A stretch of DNA of 64,000 bases from Chrysoperla carnea (lineage: Eukaryota; Arthropoda; Insecta; Neuroptera; Chrysopidae). This document shows positions 13,201 through 25,376 of the stretch, piece after piece (positions within the stretch are counted from its first letter, which is position 1; each line of letters starts with the position of its first letter). The translations under genes were made by a program, and so were the position numbers. The notes below the pieces were generated by a model. That model made no database searches, was not told the origin of the DNA, and saw nothing but the letters and a program-made list of their open reading frames with translations. Location: positions 16,712,640-16,776,639 of the forward strand of contig NC_058342.1 in the NCBI RefSeq assembly GCF_905475395.1, given 5' to 3'.

Positions 13201-13491
13201 CATTGACATTATAGTTACATAGACTAAACGTCAAACGATTTTAGGCGTGCCAACAACTGAGGTAAAAGTTCAGTGTAATCACGATGTTTTATGAAAACAT
13301 TTTGTGATATGAAAATTTGACATTCAATGTATGTTTTTTTGATAAATGCCCCTATATTCTTTTGATAAATACATATTTTGATAAATGTCCCTAGCTGACC
13401 TAAGCAATTACCTCAGATGTTGGCACGATAGGCGATGCACATTGTGGAAAGATAGGCGATGCTTAGTCTATGTATAACTATAATATCAATG
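13201..13491. mobile_element. MITE with about 27-bp terminal inverted repeats
   Basis: Begins cattgacattatagttacat and ends with the near-inverse of this (tataactataatatcaatg). Inner segments also pair (gtgccaacaactgaggtaa against acctcagatgttggcac). No coding capacity. The class is undetermined. Confidence 0.65.
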
Positions 13492-14219
13492 AAAAAGAGG
13501 CAGGTGCCGATAAGCGCGAGGTTACAAAGGGGCGCTAGCTTGGAAGTTTTTAAACAAACATAAAATTAATTGTCTTAGTATGTCAGAAAATTGCAGTCCG
13601 TTGATATTGACATTTGTACAGTTATTCAAATGTATAGCAGAAATACAAAATTTTAATAAAATTGAACCAAGCCTCGAAACACTCAATAGTCAAAGAATAT
13701 GAAAAGGAAACAAAGAGATACGGAAGAGAAAGCTCATAGCAGATGAATCTGCCGAAGTTACTACTTCTTCATTATCTGACTGGGAAACATTAGGAGTGGC
13801 AGAATATATTTAGTAATAATAGACAGCCTTGTGCCTGAACTTCAAAAGAGCCGAGAATCGTACAAATATTTTTAAAGAAAATTTTCGTTCTTAAGCAATT
13901 TGATCAATTGAACACTGATGGGGATCAAAATAGAGCAAGTATGTTAGTACCGATGTATTCTAGTGATTTAGAAAATTGCTTTTTTGGTGAATGTATCCAT
14001 CTATGTTCTTATTTAACAACGATAGCTTGAATCGGAGACTGCCCGAAAAACCAACGTGATTTCACAGATTATTATAAATAAAGAACTAAAAAAGGTCTTT
14101 ATTGATAGATTTTTATTATGGGAGCGCCAATTTTTAAAACTACCGAAAACGGCGAAAAATATCTGAATCCATCTCTGACTTTTGGACATCTCTAGTGACT
14201 CCCTTTCGTTCAAATGAGT

Positions 14220-15370
14220 TGAAATTCGATATGCAAGATAGTTTACTAGGCAGATCAGTGTTATAAAAATATCATTTCAGCAATTTGGAGTGGATTCCGG
14301 GAGGAAAACCAGCTTTTTTGGACGTTTTTTTGGCTTGAATTTCTATAGAGTCTATCTAAATTGAGCTAGGGTGTTGAAACTCGGTACGTAGGTTGGATTA
14401 GTGTCAAGGATGTGCTTTTTTGTTAGTGTTAAATTTCCAGCACCTCTCCCTACTTTTTTCTACCACAAAATTATATTTTTTTGCCGTTTTTAAAGCATAT
14501 TTGCACACAACTACTGCCCCTCCAAATTGAGCTAGGGGTTGAAAATGGGCTTGTAAGTTCATCAAGCTCATGGATGTGCACATTGGGGTTGTCAACTTCT
14601 CAGTCCCTTTTAATTATTTTCATGGGCGTCGCAAAGGGAGAGGCAGCTGCCCCTTCTTCGAGATTCATAAAAATGGTTCAAAGCACCAACTTGTTTTAAA
14701 AAAGTAAAATTCTATTGAATTCAAAATTTTAGTTATAGGATGGGTTTAGTATGAATTTTCAACTCACCATCTTTTAAAGTTTTTAAGAAAAGGGGAACTA
14801 AATGTTTGCTCTAATTTGGGCCCATACGGGTAGCCAAAGTTATTTACGAAAAAATGTTTCAAACAAAAGTTGGGACTAAACTTAATATACTCTGAATCTC
14901 TGATATATTTCATACATAGGGTATAAAAACTAAATAAAATCATTTTTGACAACAAGTTTTTAGGAAAAGGGTGCCCATACGATGAAAGGAGAAAAACCAA
15001 ATAGTAGCAAAATAAATTTTTAAGTAAGCCCCCCCCCCCACACGAAAACACAAAAAATGTCCATGGTTCTCACCACTATAAATCCGAATTCCAGTGTCTG
15101 TGACCCCACAAAATTTAACTCTAGATCCACGCCTGTTTACAGGTAAATTAATGTTAAAAGAGGTTTAATTTTATAGTTGCAATAAATTTTCGCGTTTTAT
15201 CTCCTATATTTTTACTTGAATGTACCTACAGTTTTGTTTGAAAGCCTTTCATGTTTTTAACAAAAGACCAAATTCCCATTTCAATAAAAACCATCCAACA
15301 AAAAGAAACATTAAATGAGGGGGGGGGGGGGAATATGACATTAGTGATGAAACTCGGTTGCTCACGAGTT
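14220..15370. repeat. RepB dispersed repeat cluster with a RepA scrap
   Basis: Contains cagcaatttggagtggattc near 14280, tgtcaaggatgtgctttttt near 14402, a second similar unit near 14570, and a block near 15290-15360 (ccatttcaataaaaaccatc, gaggggg, atatgacattagtgatga). Equivalent blocks occur in the same order at 38180-38720 and 62340-62890. Bases about 14840-14940 hold the RepA 3' end (gttgggactaaacttaatat). Open frames here are chance. Confidence 0.55.
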
Positions 15371-15524
15371 TTTTGTTTTTTTATCGTTCGTATAATAAAT
15401 TATAAAAGAATTTTTAATTAGACGCTATTATTAAATCACTATTTCCGGTCAAACTATTACCTTCTTTCTAAAGTTATAAACTGCTTTTGGACTACTAATG
15501 ATCAAATTGAAATGGAATTTTTCT

Positions 15525-15730
15525 CAACTGTGCTCTAGTATATTTTAGATGAGCGCAGTCAAGTGGCTTAGGTGCCGCATGCCCTGCCCAAAGTAATCAA
15601 GATGGGTTTGTCGTAGCCATTCCTTGAGTCGGTAAATTACGGAGCATCTTGCTATGTAAATTTCAGGCTCAGGTGGAAGGAGCATTTGAGACGACAACTC
15701 CTCTCTGATCTGTATAGATGCTGATATGTG
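15525..15730 (-). mobile_element. LINE 3' fragment, decayed
   Basis: Minus-oriented fragment sharing caactgtgctctagt and catgccctgc..aaagtaatcaa with the better preserved copy at 58690-59110. No open frame survives. Confidence 0.5.
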
Positions 15731-15763
15731 CCCTACTGCAACCTTTCGATTTTTCGCCTTTTA

Positions 15764-16220
15764 CAGTAGAACTCCAATTATCCGAACTCCGACTATCCGA
15801 ATCGCCGATTATCCGAATCACTTTCAGAAAAAAATTTGTCCAAAAAAAGTCTAAGTGCGCTATTATTCTTCCCCCTGCGAAGCCAGTGTGACCACTTGCA
15901 ACTGCTCACCGTCAAGCGAATGCGTGACCTGGCTGCCCGAAAACGGATGAAGACCGCAAAACAGCTTACATTGACGGAGATGTTTAAAAAACAATGATTT
16001 TTATTTCTAAACTTGTACTTAAGTACATTTTATTTATATTTAAAACATATGAAAATATCATGTTTCTTTCATTTAATTCAATAAAAAAATAGTGCAATAT
16101 CAAAACGTAGTTTTTTTTCACTCCAATGGCAATTTTTTAAAAAAAACTCCGATTATCCGAATATTTGATTATCCGAATGGGTCCCGGTCCCCATTAATTC
16201 GGATAATTGGAGTTCTACTG
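15764..16220 (+). mobile_element. Tigger/pogo-type non-autonomous DNA transposon
   Basis: Terminal inverted repeats match perfectly over 23 bp: cagtagaactccaattatcc... at 15764 and its exact reverse complement ending at 16220. Both ends are flanked by TA. The ends contain repeated 'gattatccgaa', as in Tigger/pogo elements. An internal stretch near 15915-15995 reads KRMKTAKQLTLTEMFKKQ then stop, which resembles the C-terminus of Tigger transposases. The 457-bp element therefore looks like an internal deletion product that kept only the transposase tail. Ends and TA are read directly; the family call comes from terminal sequence and tail peptide. Confidence 0.85.
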
Positions 16221-16959
16221 TATCTCCTATATTTTTACTTGTACCTACAAGTCATACTTTTCTCATTCTCCATAAAGCAACTTGCAACCTCTTTGCTATC
16301 GACTGACGAGGTCATTGGGCAATTGAAAATAAATAGTTTACGAAGGTATAAGGAAGGGATTTTAAAATTACTAAGGCGCTATAATCATAATTGAGTTTTT
16401 ACATCGAAATAAAAATTTTGTAAAAAAAATTAAGACAAATCGATGTGTAATACGCAATTATTAACGTCAATTATGACGTTTTTGACATATTTGGCAAGTG
16501 AATAAGTATAAATTTTTATTCAAAATATAAATATCCGTACTATTAATATTTATTATAAAATAAAGCTTTTATCAAAACAACAGCTTTCAAAAAATTTGTT
16601 GATGTAAACACCGTGAAATATTATTATTATTTATTAAATGACGCGTCTGAATCTGATTAATCAAAATTTATATTTATTACTGCAAATTGCAAATGACTCA
16701 CTACAATATTATTTTATCAATGAAATATTAATAGCAAACGTTTTATTATTTCTGTTTGTTTATTATTATTTTTTTTGTTTGCATAATCATAACTAATTAT
16801 GGAGTTGTATGTGACCATAGATAAAAAATAATTAAAAATTTAAATTTTGTGTTCTATGTATGTTAAAAAAATCGTGAGCAGCGAAGATCCATCACTAAAG
16901 TCTGATTTACTTATATTGAGGAGTGGTAATGTACTTATCAGTCTATAAATGTGTGTATG

Positions 16960-17650
16960 TAGGGTAGGTTAGAGTGGCTGTCCTAGGGTGGGACACACTT
17001 AGATCATAGGGCCCGTTGTGATACCGAAAAAGGGTTGGCCCATCCCCGGCCACTACTCCATGAACGATTTGGAGCTGTTTAGGAACAGCAGGAGTGCTTT
17101 GACTACGACGGACTTTAGGTCGGACAGGTTCTCAAGGATAGGCTGGGTCAAGGAAGTCCATCTCCTCATGGCAAGAGCCGAACAATGACAAAGAAGATGA
17201 GACATTGTCTCCTTCGCCTCCCAAGTGTGTCAGCTCCTGTTTTCATTCTAATCTTGTCTGGAGGGGATCTTTACTGAGAACATGTTCCCGAAGTTAGGAG
17301 AGGGTAGGACGTAGACAACGTATCTTGGAAGTGAGTACTTTCTTAATATTCATGCATGGCCATAATGCGTCTCAGCCCCGGGTGAGACCAGATTTTGCCT
17401 GAGAGCTGCGAATTTCTCTCCAAAGAGGTCAGTTGGCAGGAGGTCCAGGATTACCTCAAGTGCTTTAGGTGGTGTTGACCGTAGACATCCTGAGATAAGT
17501 ATGGATACTAACCGTTGGACATTACCAAGTACTTTTTGGTAGATTCCCTTTTCTAGTGCTGTACACCATACTACTGACCGTAATGTATAGCCAGTGAACC
17601 TTTTTGGGATTTAAGTCCCACTGTTTCCCCATGGTGTTTGTGCAGGTGTA
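16960..17650 (-). mobile_element. non-LTR retrotransposon 3' part (reverse transcriptase end)
   Basis: On the minus strand, near 17560-17400, the frame reads VQRLVSILISGCLRSTPP and then ALEVILDLLPTDLF, the region after the reverse transcriptase palm in Jockey/I-like LINEs. Nearer the 3' end (17230-17060) it reads MSHLLCHCSALAMRRW and LLLFLNSSKSFME then stop. The 3' end (gacagccactctaacctac on the minus strand) is shared with 34560-34646 and about 52410. The two coding blocks are closer than in an intact element and out of register, so this is a decayed, internally deleted copy. Confidence 0.8.
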
Positions 17651-20060
17651 GAGGCCAAACGCGTGGCCCGATCTTGACGATTCTGCGAGTGTTACTGAAG
17701 ATAACTTAGTAATGAAAATTCAATATGGCGACCACCGGGCGTGTTTTCAAACCTAACTAAAAAGTGTAAAATAAAAAATTGATTAAAAAAGTAAAAAAAC
17801 TTGACTGTGTTAAATCAAAACTGAAAAGAAAAAATCAAATTCAGTAGTTAACATAAACTACTGGACTTGTTTTTTTCTTTTAAGTTTTTATTTAACGCGG
17901 TCGGGTTTTTTTATGTTTTTAATTACTTTTTTATTGAAATTGAATATTTCATTTTTCTGAAAACATGAAATATTTACATAAAAGGGCAGGAAGGAGAGTT
18001 TGGGAGTTGATAGTAAAGCCTTTATGGCATTTTTAAAGGATGTTTGTAACGCACAATCGGAGGTAAAAGTACTGAAAACTAGCAATTCGTGAATATCTAC
18101 ATTTTGTAGCATTTCACAAAGTAAATGAATAATTTTATTAATTAACTTTTTTCAATGAATGTACCTCAATCCATGTACATAAAATATTTTACCCGAACTC
18201 AATTCACATACAAATTCCTAATCGTCAAACTACATTTAGAAAGAGAGTAGAGGTGCGCAAAACAAGAATATTATTTTTTTGTATAAAAAAAGACATGAAA
18301 GTGAGACTGAAAAGTTAACACACTCAAAAGATACATCCTTTGACACTAACCCTTTCTACACACCGATTTTCAATCCTCTAAGTCAATTTTGAGAGGCTGT
18401 ACAGATGTTCAATGCCATAAAAACCGCGAAAAAGGTGATATTTCGACATAAAAAAGGATGGCTTAGAAATTCACATCCTCAAAAGGCACATCCTTGACAG
18501 AACCGTCAATACAGATTTCCAACTTTTAGTTCAACTTGAAGATACCGTTCGAAGTCCACAAACATAAAAACATCGAAAAAGAGTTTTTTCTGGGATTCCC
18601 CTCCAAATTGCTGAAATGAGCTCTTGCTTTTTATAACATCGATTAGTAAACAACCCTACATACCAAATTCCAGCTCATTTGCACTAAACCGTTGGGGATG
18701 AGCAAAGGTAAGGTAAGGAGAAGTATATATCCAAAAACCCATATATCGTGTTCGGGGTGTCATTAAACAGATTTATAACATCCTTCCTCGCTCCTCGCTT
18801 ACCTTCGATATAGTGCATAAGTCCATATTTTTGGGGAAAAATGTCTAAAAACATCCTTTTATAGTTATTATAGTTTACATATTTGAAAAAGCAAAATGGC
18901 GTAATCTATATTATTATAAAATTAAATGTTGTTTTGCTATGTGCGTTCATCACTGGAAACGGCTAAAGCTATCATGATGGTTATTTTTTTGTTCCTTGTA
19001 TTTTTTGTTCCAAATATTCACTGATTTAGATTTACTGACTTAAGTAAGGATTACGGGAAGTTAATTAAAATAATTTTTAATTAATTGGTCATTTATTTCT
19101 ATGTAAATAAACTAGGATGTTACGCATAATGTATTCTTCTGCATATTAAGACATTTTAAATTCGATTTAAATCTATTGGTGGCGAGTAAATCTATTGGTG
19201 GCGAGTGCCTTGTTGCCATTTCGGAACTTACATATGTATTTTGTCTTAGGTGTCTATTGTTTTAGTCCCGAAATCACCACCAGGGAAATTTACTCGCTGC
19301 GAATAATATTATTAGAGCAAAGAGATTATGTATATAAAGTGGGTATTTGATGAAATTCATGTTCCAATGTTAGAAAGAAATACAAAGAAAGTTACGGTAT
19401 AGTTATCTTTGTCATATTTTACTTATCACTTCCAGTGGAACAAAGATAGCTCTACTTTTAGATCAGAGGGTGCATCTTTCTAAAGTTCGCACAACTTTCA
19501 ACACAGAAAGTATATGAGTCAAATGTTACTATGTCTATGTATAAGATAGACAATTGCTTTGCAAATGTGTGTTCATTACTGGAAAACAAATAGTTATCAA
19601 GATAGGTTTTTCTTTGTAATAATTCACTGATTAAATTAGGGCCTAGGGTACTAGGTTAAATTATTATTATTAAAAAATTTTAATTTTAAAAAAGGTAAAG
19701 TTGAAAAACTGAGACCTAGAAAGACGATAGAAACTGAAAGGTGTAACAAGAATAATTTCTGCCTGATATTTTAAAATTTTCGTACTAGCGGATATCGGCT
19801 AGTATGTATGAACTGTGAAATACACTCCAAATATCTATTAATGAATTATCCAAATATTACAAATTCTAACTTTGGAAGGAAAAAGATTAAAATCGATTGA
19901 TTAATTACGATTTAATTTTAGATATTTTTATTTTCTATCTTTGTCTCTTTGAATAATAATCAATTTTAAAATCTTACACATTCATAGAATTTGAAAATAC
20001 TTTAATTAATTTTACATTAATCACTTTATCGAATTATTAAACTTAAATTTTTTTGAGTTT
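17650..20060. other. intergenic DNA, no gene seen
   Basis: Includes a repeat block near 18700-18850 shared with 1420-1500, and a perfect 20-bp tandem pair (aaatctattggtggcgagt) near 19168-19206. A 74-codon minus-strand open frame at 17888-18112 shows no recognisable features. Confidence 0.4.
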
Positions 20061-20062
20061 CA

Positions 20063-20219
20063 GAGCCACGATCGCTTGGTGTTTGAACCAAAAGTTTCTG
20101 CTAAAAGTGATTCCTAACTATATAGTAAGATAAAAATTCACATTGCGGATGATTCACTTTGAGCAGAAGGTTCATTTTTAACAGAAACGTTTACTTCAAA
20201 CACCAAGCGAACGTGGCTC
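20063..20219. mobile_element. 157-bp MITE
   Basis: Starts gagccacgatcgcttggtgt and ends with its inverse (one mismatch in the first 24 bases); pairing continues imperfectly inward (gtttctg.taaaa). No coding capacity. Confidence 0.75.
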
Positions 20220-20519
20220 AGCAGTTGTCAAATAAAAGATTGTATAATTTTACTTTCTTTAATCGAGATCTTAACGAATTAAGGACTTAAAAGAATTCTC
20301 ACGTTTCTTATAGAAAATGCATTGTGAGGGAGGGGGCGAAAGGGCACGTCTATGCAATTCTCTCACTAGTTAATCTATTTTGTAGTTTATATAAGTTTTT
20401 AAGTTTTCCAGTCATTTTCCCCACAGGCTAAAATAACGTCAAATAAATTTACTCCCGCACATTCAAAGCTATATTTGTTCCCGAATACTCAGTGTTCGTG
20501 CGAGTTATAGCACAATTGT

Positions 20520-20712
20520 CTTTAAAACGTTCGCCTATCGACTGGGAGATTGGGGGTTTGAATCCAGGCAGCGGCAATGTGAGCAATTATATTTAAGGGG
20601 GCGGTAAAATTGAACACACTGTCGTCGCTTGGATAAAAACGAAGTAACCCACTCCATCCACATCATTAGATGTATATTGGATGTAGCTTAAAATAAAATA
20701 AATAATGATTAA
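20520..20712 (+). repeat. tRNA-related SINE-like repeat
   Basis: Carries a B-box-like ggtttgaatcc (20555-20565) preceded by an A-box-like segment (cgcctatcgactggg near 20531). It continues into a body (cactgtcgtcgcttggataa) and ends in an A-rich tail of aataa repeats. This is the order expected of a tRNA-derived SINE. Confidence 0.5.
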
Positions 20713-22149
20713 AAAAATAATAATGTAGGTGGCCTCTGTTATAGATAGATATCTGAAAAACGAAGATTAAACCAAATTATTATTATTATTGTTCCCGGAG
20801 ACTTATATTTTGCCTTTTTGATTTTCGAAATGTGATTCAACATGTTTCACAAAACATTTAATCAAAATGTATCAAAATCCACAGTTTTAGAAACTTTGAC
20901 TTACTTGTTACGATCCCACAAGGCCGCAGCCAGCCATAGGGCCCGTATTAATCTATAAATGTAAATCATTTTTTCAAGCTATGTACTGCCCCCTCCCGCA
21001 CACAACTTTCTGGATATTGCCCTGCGGCCCCCCATCTAAATTGAATAACAAATTTTGTTTAATTTTTCAATCAAATTTTAAATTGTGATGAAATAATTTT
21101 CATGAATTCCTAACATTCCTAACACTTTTGCCAAAAAACGCTCCAGTTAAATTCATAAAAATTTTAAACGTTGACTTGATCTTGCACACGGTACAGTTCT
21201 CTTATCGAAAACGGGAAGAGATAAACGAAAAGTGCAAGGAACAAAGTTATTTCTAATAAAACTAGAAAACTTCTGTCTGAAACTTTTTTCGGCAAACTGA
21301 GAAGAAATAGTAAAATATAATTTTTGAGCGTTAATTTTAAAATAAAATATCATTAAAATACTTACATTCTTAAAAATGTTTAAAAAAAACTGAATCATTT
21401 CTAAGTATTAAAATTTGTAATCAAATAAATATTTTAATTGTTGACAATTAACACTTATTGGTGTTAAAATTCGTTATAATGTCTAGGTAAAATTTTATAC
21501 CGGTAGCGACAATATACCTACGCTCTTTATCGTCCATATTACTTTCTTTGTTCTCTATGATTCAGTGAGTAAATGGAATAATTCCGAATGTAAATGCAAA
21601 ATATTAATTAAAAAACCCACCAAGGTATCGCCAGCGTAGCAAAAGGTGTTTCATATGAACTTCTCTAAAAACTTGTTTAAATACTTACTCTTATTACTTT
21701 GTGTTTGATGTGAACTTCTCTATCCTTCTCTAACAACTTGTTTAGATTTTTATCTTACTTGTATTACTTACTTATTAGTTACATTTTTGCCAAAGCAGCA
21801 CTATTCTTTTACTGCTTTTCGATGGACACTTTTTATATGAAGAGATGGCCCTCCTTATCTAAACCCTCCATATTCATAAATAAAATGTTATAGATGTTAT
21901 TCATAAACAGAAATAAGACTAGCACATGGTTTTTTATAAAATTTTTTGAATTTTATACTCGTTATATTATACAAGTTTCATAAGTCAACATTTGGATACT
22001 ACAACACTTGGAATCACAAAACCTGTAATTCGTCAGAAAAAAATTTATATTTTAATTTTATAGTGTTATAAAGCAAATATATTCAATGAATGCCAAAATA
22101 AGTTTAATTTGTGTATTATTAATTAGTGTAAAAAGGGAATTAAAATAAA

Positions 22150-23040
22150 ACCAAGGTATGTTTCCCCTATAGAATATTGTTAAATGTAGTATAATAAAGC
22201 GGAAATTACGAAAATTTTCGTTTGATTTGCTTGGTTTTCAAATTGAAGACTGAAGAAGTGAAGAAAATTGGATAAAATTTAATATAATAACAAGTGAAAA
22301 CAAACAATTGACTGAGTTAATTGTTGAAATACCATGCATAGTCAGTGTTGATTTCTTTATCACATTACACATACAAACATGTGACACATACATAACTGAT
22401 AATCAAGTATAGTACATATTATAAAATTTCCGCCTACTTGGCGCCCTCACGGGGAAACAGTGATGTTTACGAAAAAATGTTTCAAACAAAAGTTGTTTAA
22501 TTGATAAGGAACATTTTTTACATTTAAACTTTTGTTCTATCTCTAACGGTTTACAAGACCAAATTGACCTATGATGCTCATTTACGAACTTGACCTCACT
22601 TTTTACGTCCTGAGTACGCTGTAGAAATTTCAGCTCGATATCTTTTTTCTTTTTTTAGTTATCGTGTCCACAGACGGACGGACGGACGGACAACCGGAAA
22701 TGGACTAATTATGTGATTTTATGAACACCTATGACAAAATTTTTTCCTAGCATCATTATTTTTAAGCGTTACAAACTTGGGACTAAACTTAATATACTAT
22801 GTATATTTCATATATACATGGTATAATATAGTATTCTAATACTAGAGCATACATGAATTTTGGTTTCCAAGGGAGCATACAAATTCTACAAAAAAATTCA
22901 AAAAAATGGCCTCCTAATGTATGATTTCAAATTTCACTTTAAGCGTCGAATTCTCGAAAACTAAGCCGAAACTCGAAAATGGGTGCTCTTCATTTTCGCT
23001 TTATTATACTATATTTAACAATATTCCATCCTTAAATCGA
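22150..23040. repeat. RepA copy 4 inside a larger inverted-repeat element
   Basis: Outer arms pair: gaatattgttaaatgtagta near 22172 against its near-inverse (tactatatttaacaatattc) near 23017. Between them, 22255-22825 is a plus-oriented RepA copy with all landmarks, including cagacggacggacggacgga and a 3' end ctatgtatatttcatatata followed by catggtataa. Either RepA inserted into another element or these arms are the true ends of the family. Confidence 0.6.
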
Positions 23041-23169
23041 GGCGCCACAGTTATCGTAAGTACTCGAGCCATTAAATTTGTATGAGTATACCTTTGTATG
23101 CTTTCTCAGATCTGATAAAACAATAATTTCATTATTTACTAATTATTATATTCTAATAATAATATAATA

Positions 23170-23682
23170 GGTTGGCTGATAAGTCCCCGGTCTGACACAT
23201 AAATGGCGTCGCTAGTATTAAATGCATATTATTTTTATATAGTACCAACCTTCAAATGATTCGTGTCAAAATTTGACGTCTGTAAGTCAATTAGTTTGTG
23301 AGATAGAGCGTCTTTTGTGAAGCAACTTTTGTTATTGTGAAAAAAATGGAAAAAATGGAATTTCGTGTTTTGATAAAATACTGTTTTCTGAAGGGAAAAA
23401 ATACAGTGGAAGCAAAAACTTGGCTTGATAATGAGTTTCCGGACTCTGTATTTTTTCCCTTCAGAAAACAGTATTTTATCAAAACACGAAATTCCATTTT
23501 TTCCATTTTTTTCACAATAACAAAAGTTGCTTCACAAAAGACGCTCTATCTCACAAACTAATTGACTTACAGACGTCAAATTTTGACACGAATCATTTGA
23601 AGGTTGGTACTATATAAAAATAATATGCATTTAATACTAGCGACGCCATTTATGTGTCAGACCGGGGACTTATCAGCCAACC
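23170..23682. mobile_element. mariner-derived perfect palindrome
   Basis: Two 237-bp arms (23170-23406 and 23446-23682) are exact reverse complements around a 39-base spacer. Each arm starts with a mariner-type end, ggttggctgataagtccccg, followed by the 5' UTR and the first codons of a mariner transposase. The frame from 23343 reads MEKMEFRVLIKYCFLKGKNT and the spacer continues it as EAKTWLDNEFPDS. The identical N-terminus is therefore encoded on both strands. No catalytic D,D residues remain, so the element is non-autonomous. If transcribed it would form a very long RNA hairpin. Confidence 0.93.
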
Positions 23683-24530
23683 TGTTAGATGTCTGGAAAC
23701 GTAAAACTAATACTAGACAGTTAAGTGCAAGCAGCGATGATTCTGGCAGGGGAAACCAGAATGTATTGGCGAAGAAGGTGGAATTAAAATTGGTGGTTTA
23801 CATATTGCAACCTCCAGCACCAGTTTGTAGTTTGGATGCAGGTGTACCTCGACTAATTGTAGTGCGAATTGTAAATAAGAATTTTAAATCCAATGCTTGA
23901 GTTCAAGAACTTGGTCGTTTTCATAGAGGTATTTATTGTGGTTTCTCAAGAAAGACTGACTCAAGTCGTCGAGAGAGCCTCGTTTTATACCCTGGGGTTG
24001 TTCTAGAGGCTTCTAGTTAAAAGAATGTTCGAAAGAAGGGTTTTATTCTATTCTATTAGCTTCTATTGTCCTTTTTCTTGTTAGAAAATCGTTAAATTTA
24101 ATAAAATTTGTATCCAGGCAGAATATTTTAAATAACTTACTTTTAACAATAAAACCCTTGAAAAAACACTAAACTTGGTTGAAATTAAAAGATTTAAATT
24201 TCGGAAAAAGCCCAAAAAGTTCGTGTCCGGTTCTGGCTTGATAGTTCTACTAGTTTCCGAGAGATGGCGCTAACAGCTCTCGGCCGCCAATTTAAAGTTG
24301 ATCATGATTATAGTTGTCGGTTTAAACAAACTTTCTAGATCATTTCTAAAATTTTCTAGAAAATTTCGAATCAATTTTGTCCGTTACACACATTTTGGAA
24401 GTTTCTAGATTATTCCAGAAATTTGTTCTAAAAATTTCCATAAGTTCACATGAGTAAGAAAAGGACATATATATTTTTTCACATTTTTTCCGCCCACCTC
24501 AACCAAACTTCTCCTTACTTTCACCAGGAG
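23683..24530. other. unidentified sequence next to the mariner palindrome
   Basis: An open frame (plus, 23604-23900) starts inside the mariner arm and runs into unique sequence rich in mixed codons (SASSDDSGRGNQNV, LVVYILQPPAPVCSLDAGVP). It is not recognised, lacks a splice context and is probably a transposon remnant. A following block (agcctcgttttataccctgg) resembles LTR-like non-coding DNA. No gene is called. Confidence 0.3.
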
Positions 24531-24534
24531 ATCA

Positions 24535-24702
24535 AGGGATATATACCGCCCCATCGGGAAGTTGATTGGAGTTGGTGGTCATAGAGAAAACGCGGTCTTC
24601 ACGTACTAACATACTAGCATTATATTATATATATATTATATACGCGTTTTCTCTATGACCACCAACTCCAATCAACTTCCCGATGGGGCGGTATATATCC
24701 CT
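24535..24702. repeat. perfect 60-bp inverted repeat, 48-base loop
   Basis: Arms 24535-24594 and 24643-24702 are exact reverse complements (gggatatataccgccccatc at the outer edge, gtcatagagaaaacgcg at the inner edge). The loop is AT-rich. There is no similarity to the neighbouring mariner. The right arm is followed by an (AT)n run. Confidence 0.93.
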
Positions 24703-24730
24703 ATATATATATATATATATATTTATTTTT

Positions 24731-25108
24731 GAATTTATTTTTCGTTAAAAAAAAATTTTAGTACGGGAGAATTTAGGAAGGGAGTATAATAAAATGTACC
24801 CCCTTTTTTTTATTTTTTTTTATTACGTTTATTGCACGTATTGGCCGCTCTGAAAAACTTTTCACAAAATTATTGCCCGTTATTTCATACTCGATATACA
24901 ATTGAAAATGTGTCGGGTGTTGAAACATATCAAGATGATTCAATCTATTGCAAATCGATACATCATTCGACGGCGCTTATTCAAATATACAATAGTGCAT
25001 AAGGGATCATCCATTAATTACGACACACGTTAAAAGGGGGTACATTTTATTATACTCCCTTCCTAAATTCTCCCGTACTAAAATTTTTTTTTAACGAAAA
25101 ATAAATTC
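24731..25108. repeat. perfect 77-bp inverted repeat
   Basis: Arms 24731-24807 and 25032-25108 are exact reverse complements, including identical homopolymer lengths (gtacgggagaatttaggaag in the left arm). The right arm lies inside the element at 25006-25376; the left arm is a lone inverted copy of part of it. A third diverged piece occurs near 25770-25820. Confidence 0.9.
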
Positions 25109-25376
25109 TTTATTAACGTAATCAATCCTTTATCGTTAACTTAATTAATATTTTGTTCTTTGATTTGACTTGAAGATGTTTTTATTAAAGATTTTTATTA
25201 AGAATTTAAGAAATAATAAAAAAATTTGTAACAATACTGTTTTATTTTTAATATTTCTATTAAATTATAAAATATCGCACTAAGAGGGGGCGGGCTTCAA
25301 AAATGTGAGTGACAAGGAGAAGGAGAGAGGATTAAAAATCTTAAAATTGGCGTGACGTAATTTATGGATGTCCTCT
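25006..25376. mobile_element. MITE with 'attacg(t/a)cac' ends
   Basis: Left end agggatcatccattaattac and right end (inverse) agaggacatccataaattac form imperfect terminal repeats continuing into a 'cgtcacgc'-like block. A second fragment with the same end starts near 25574 (gggtcattcataaattacga). No coding capacity. Confidence 0.6.

Noticed and set aside
23291-23561. two separate 74-codon genes on opposite strands
   Set aside because: They are the same mariner transposase N-terminus read from the two arms of one palindrome.
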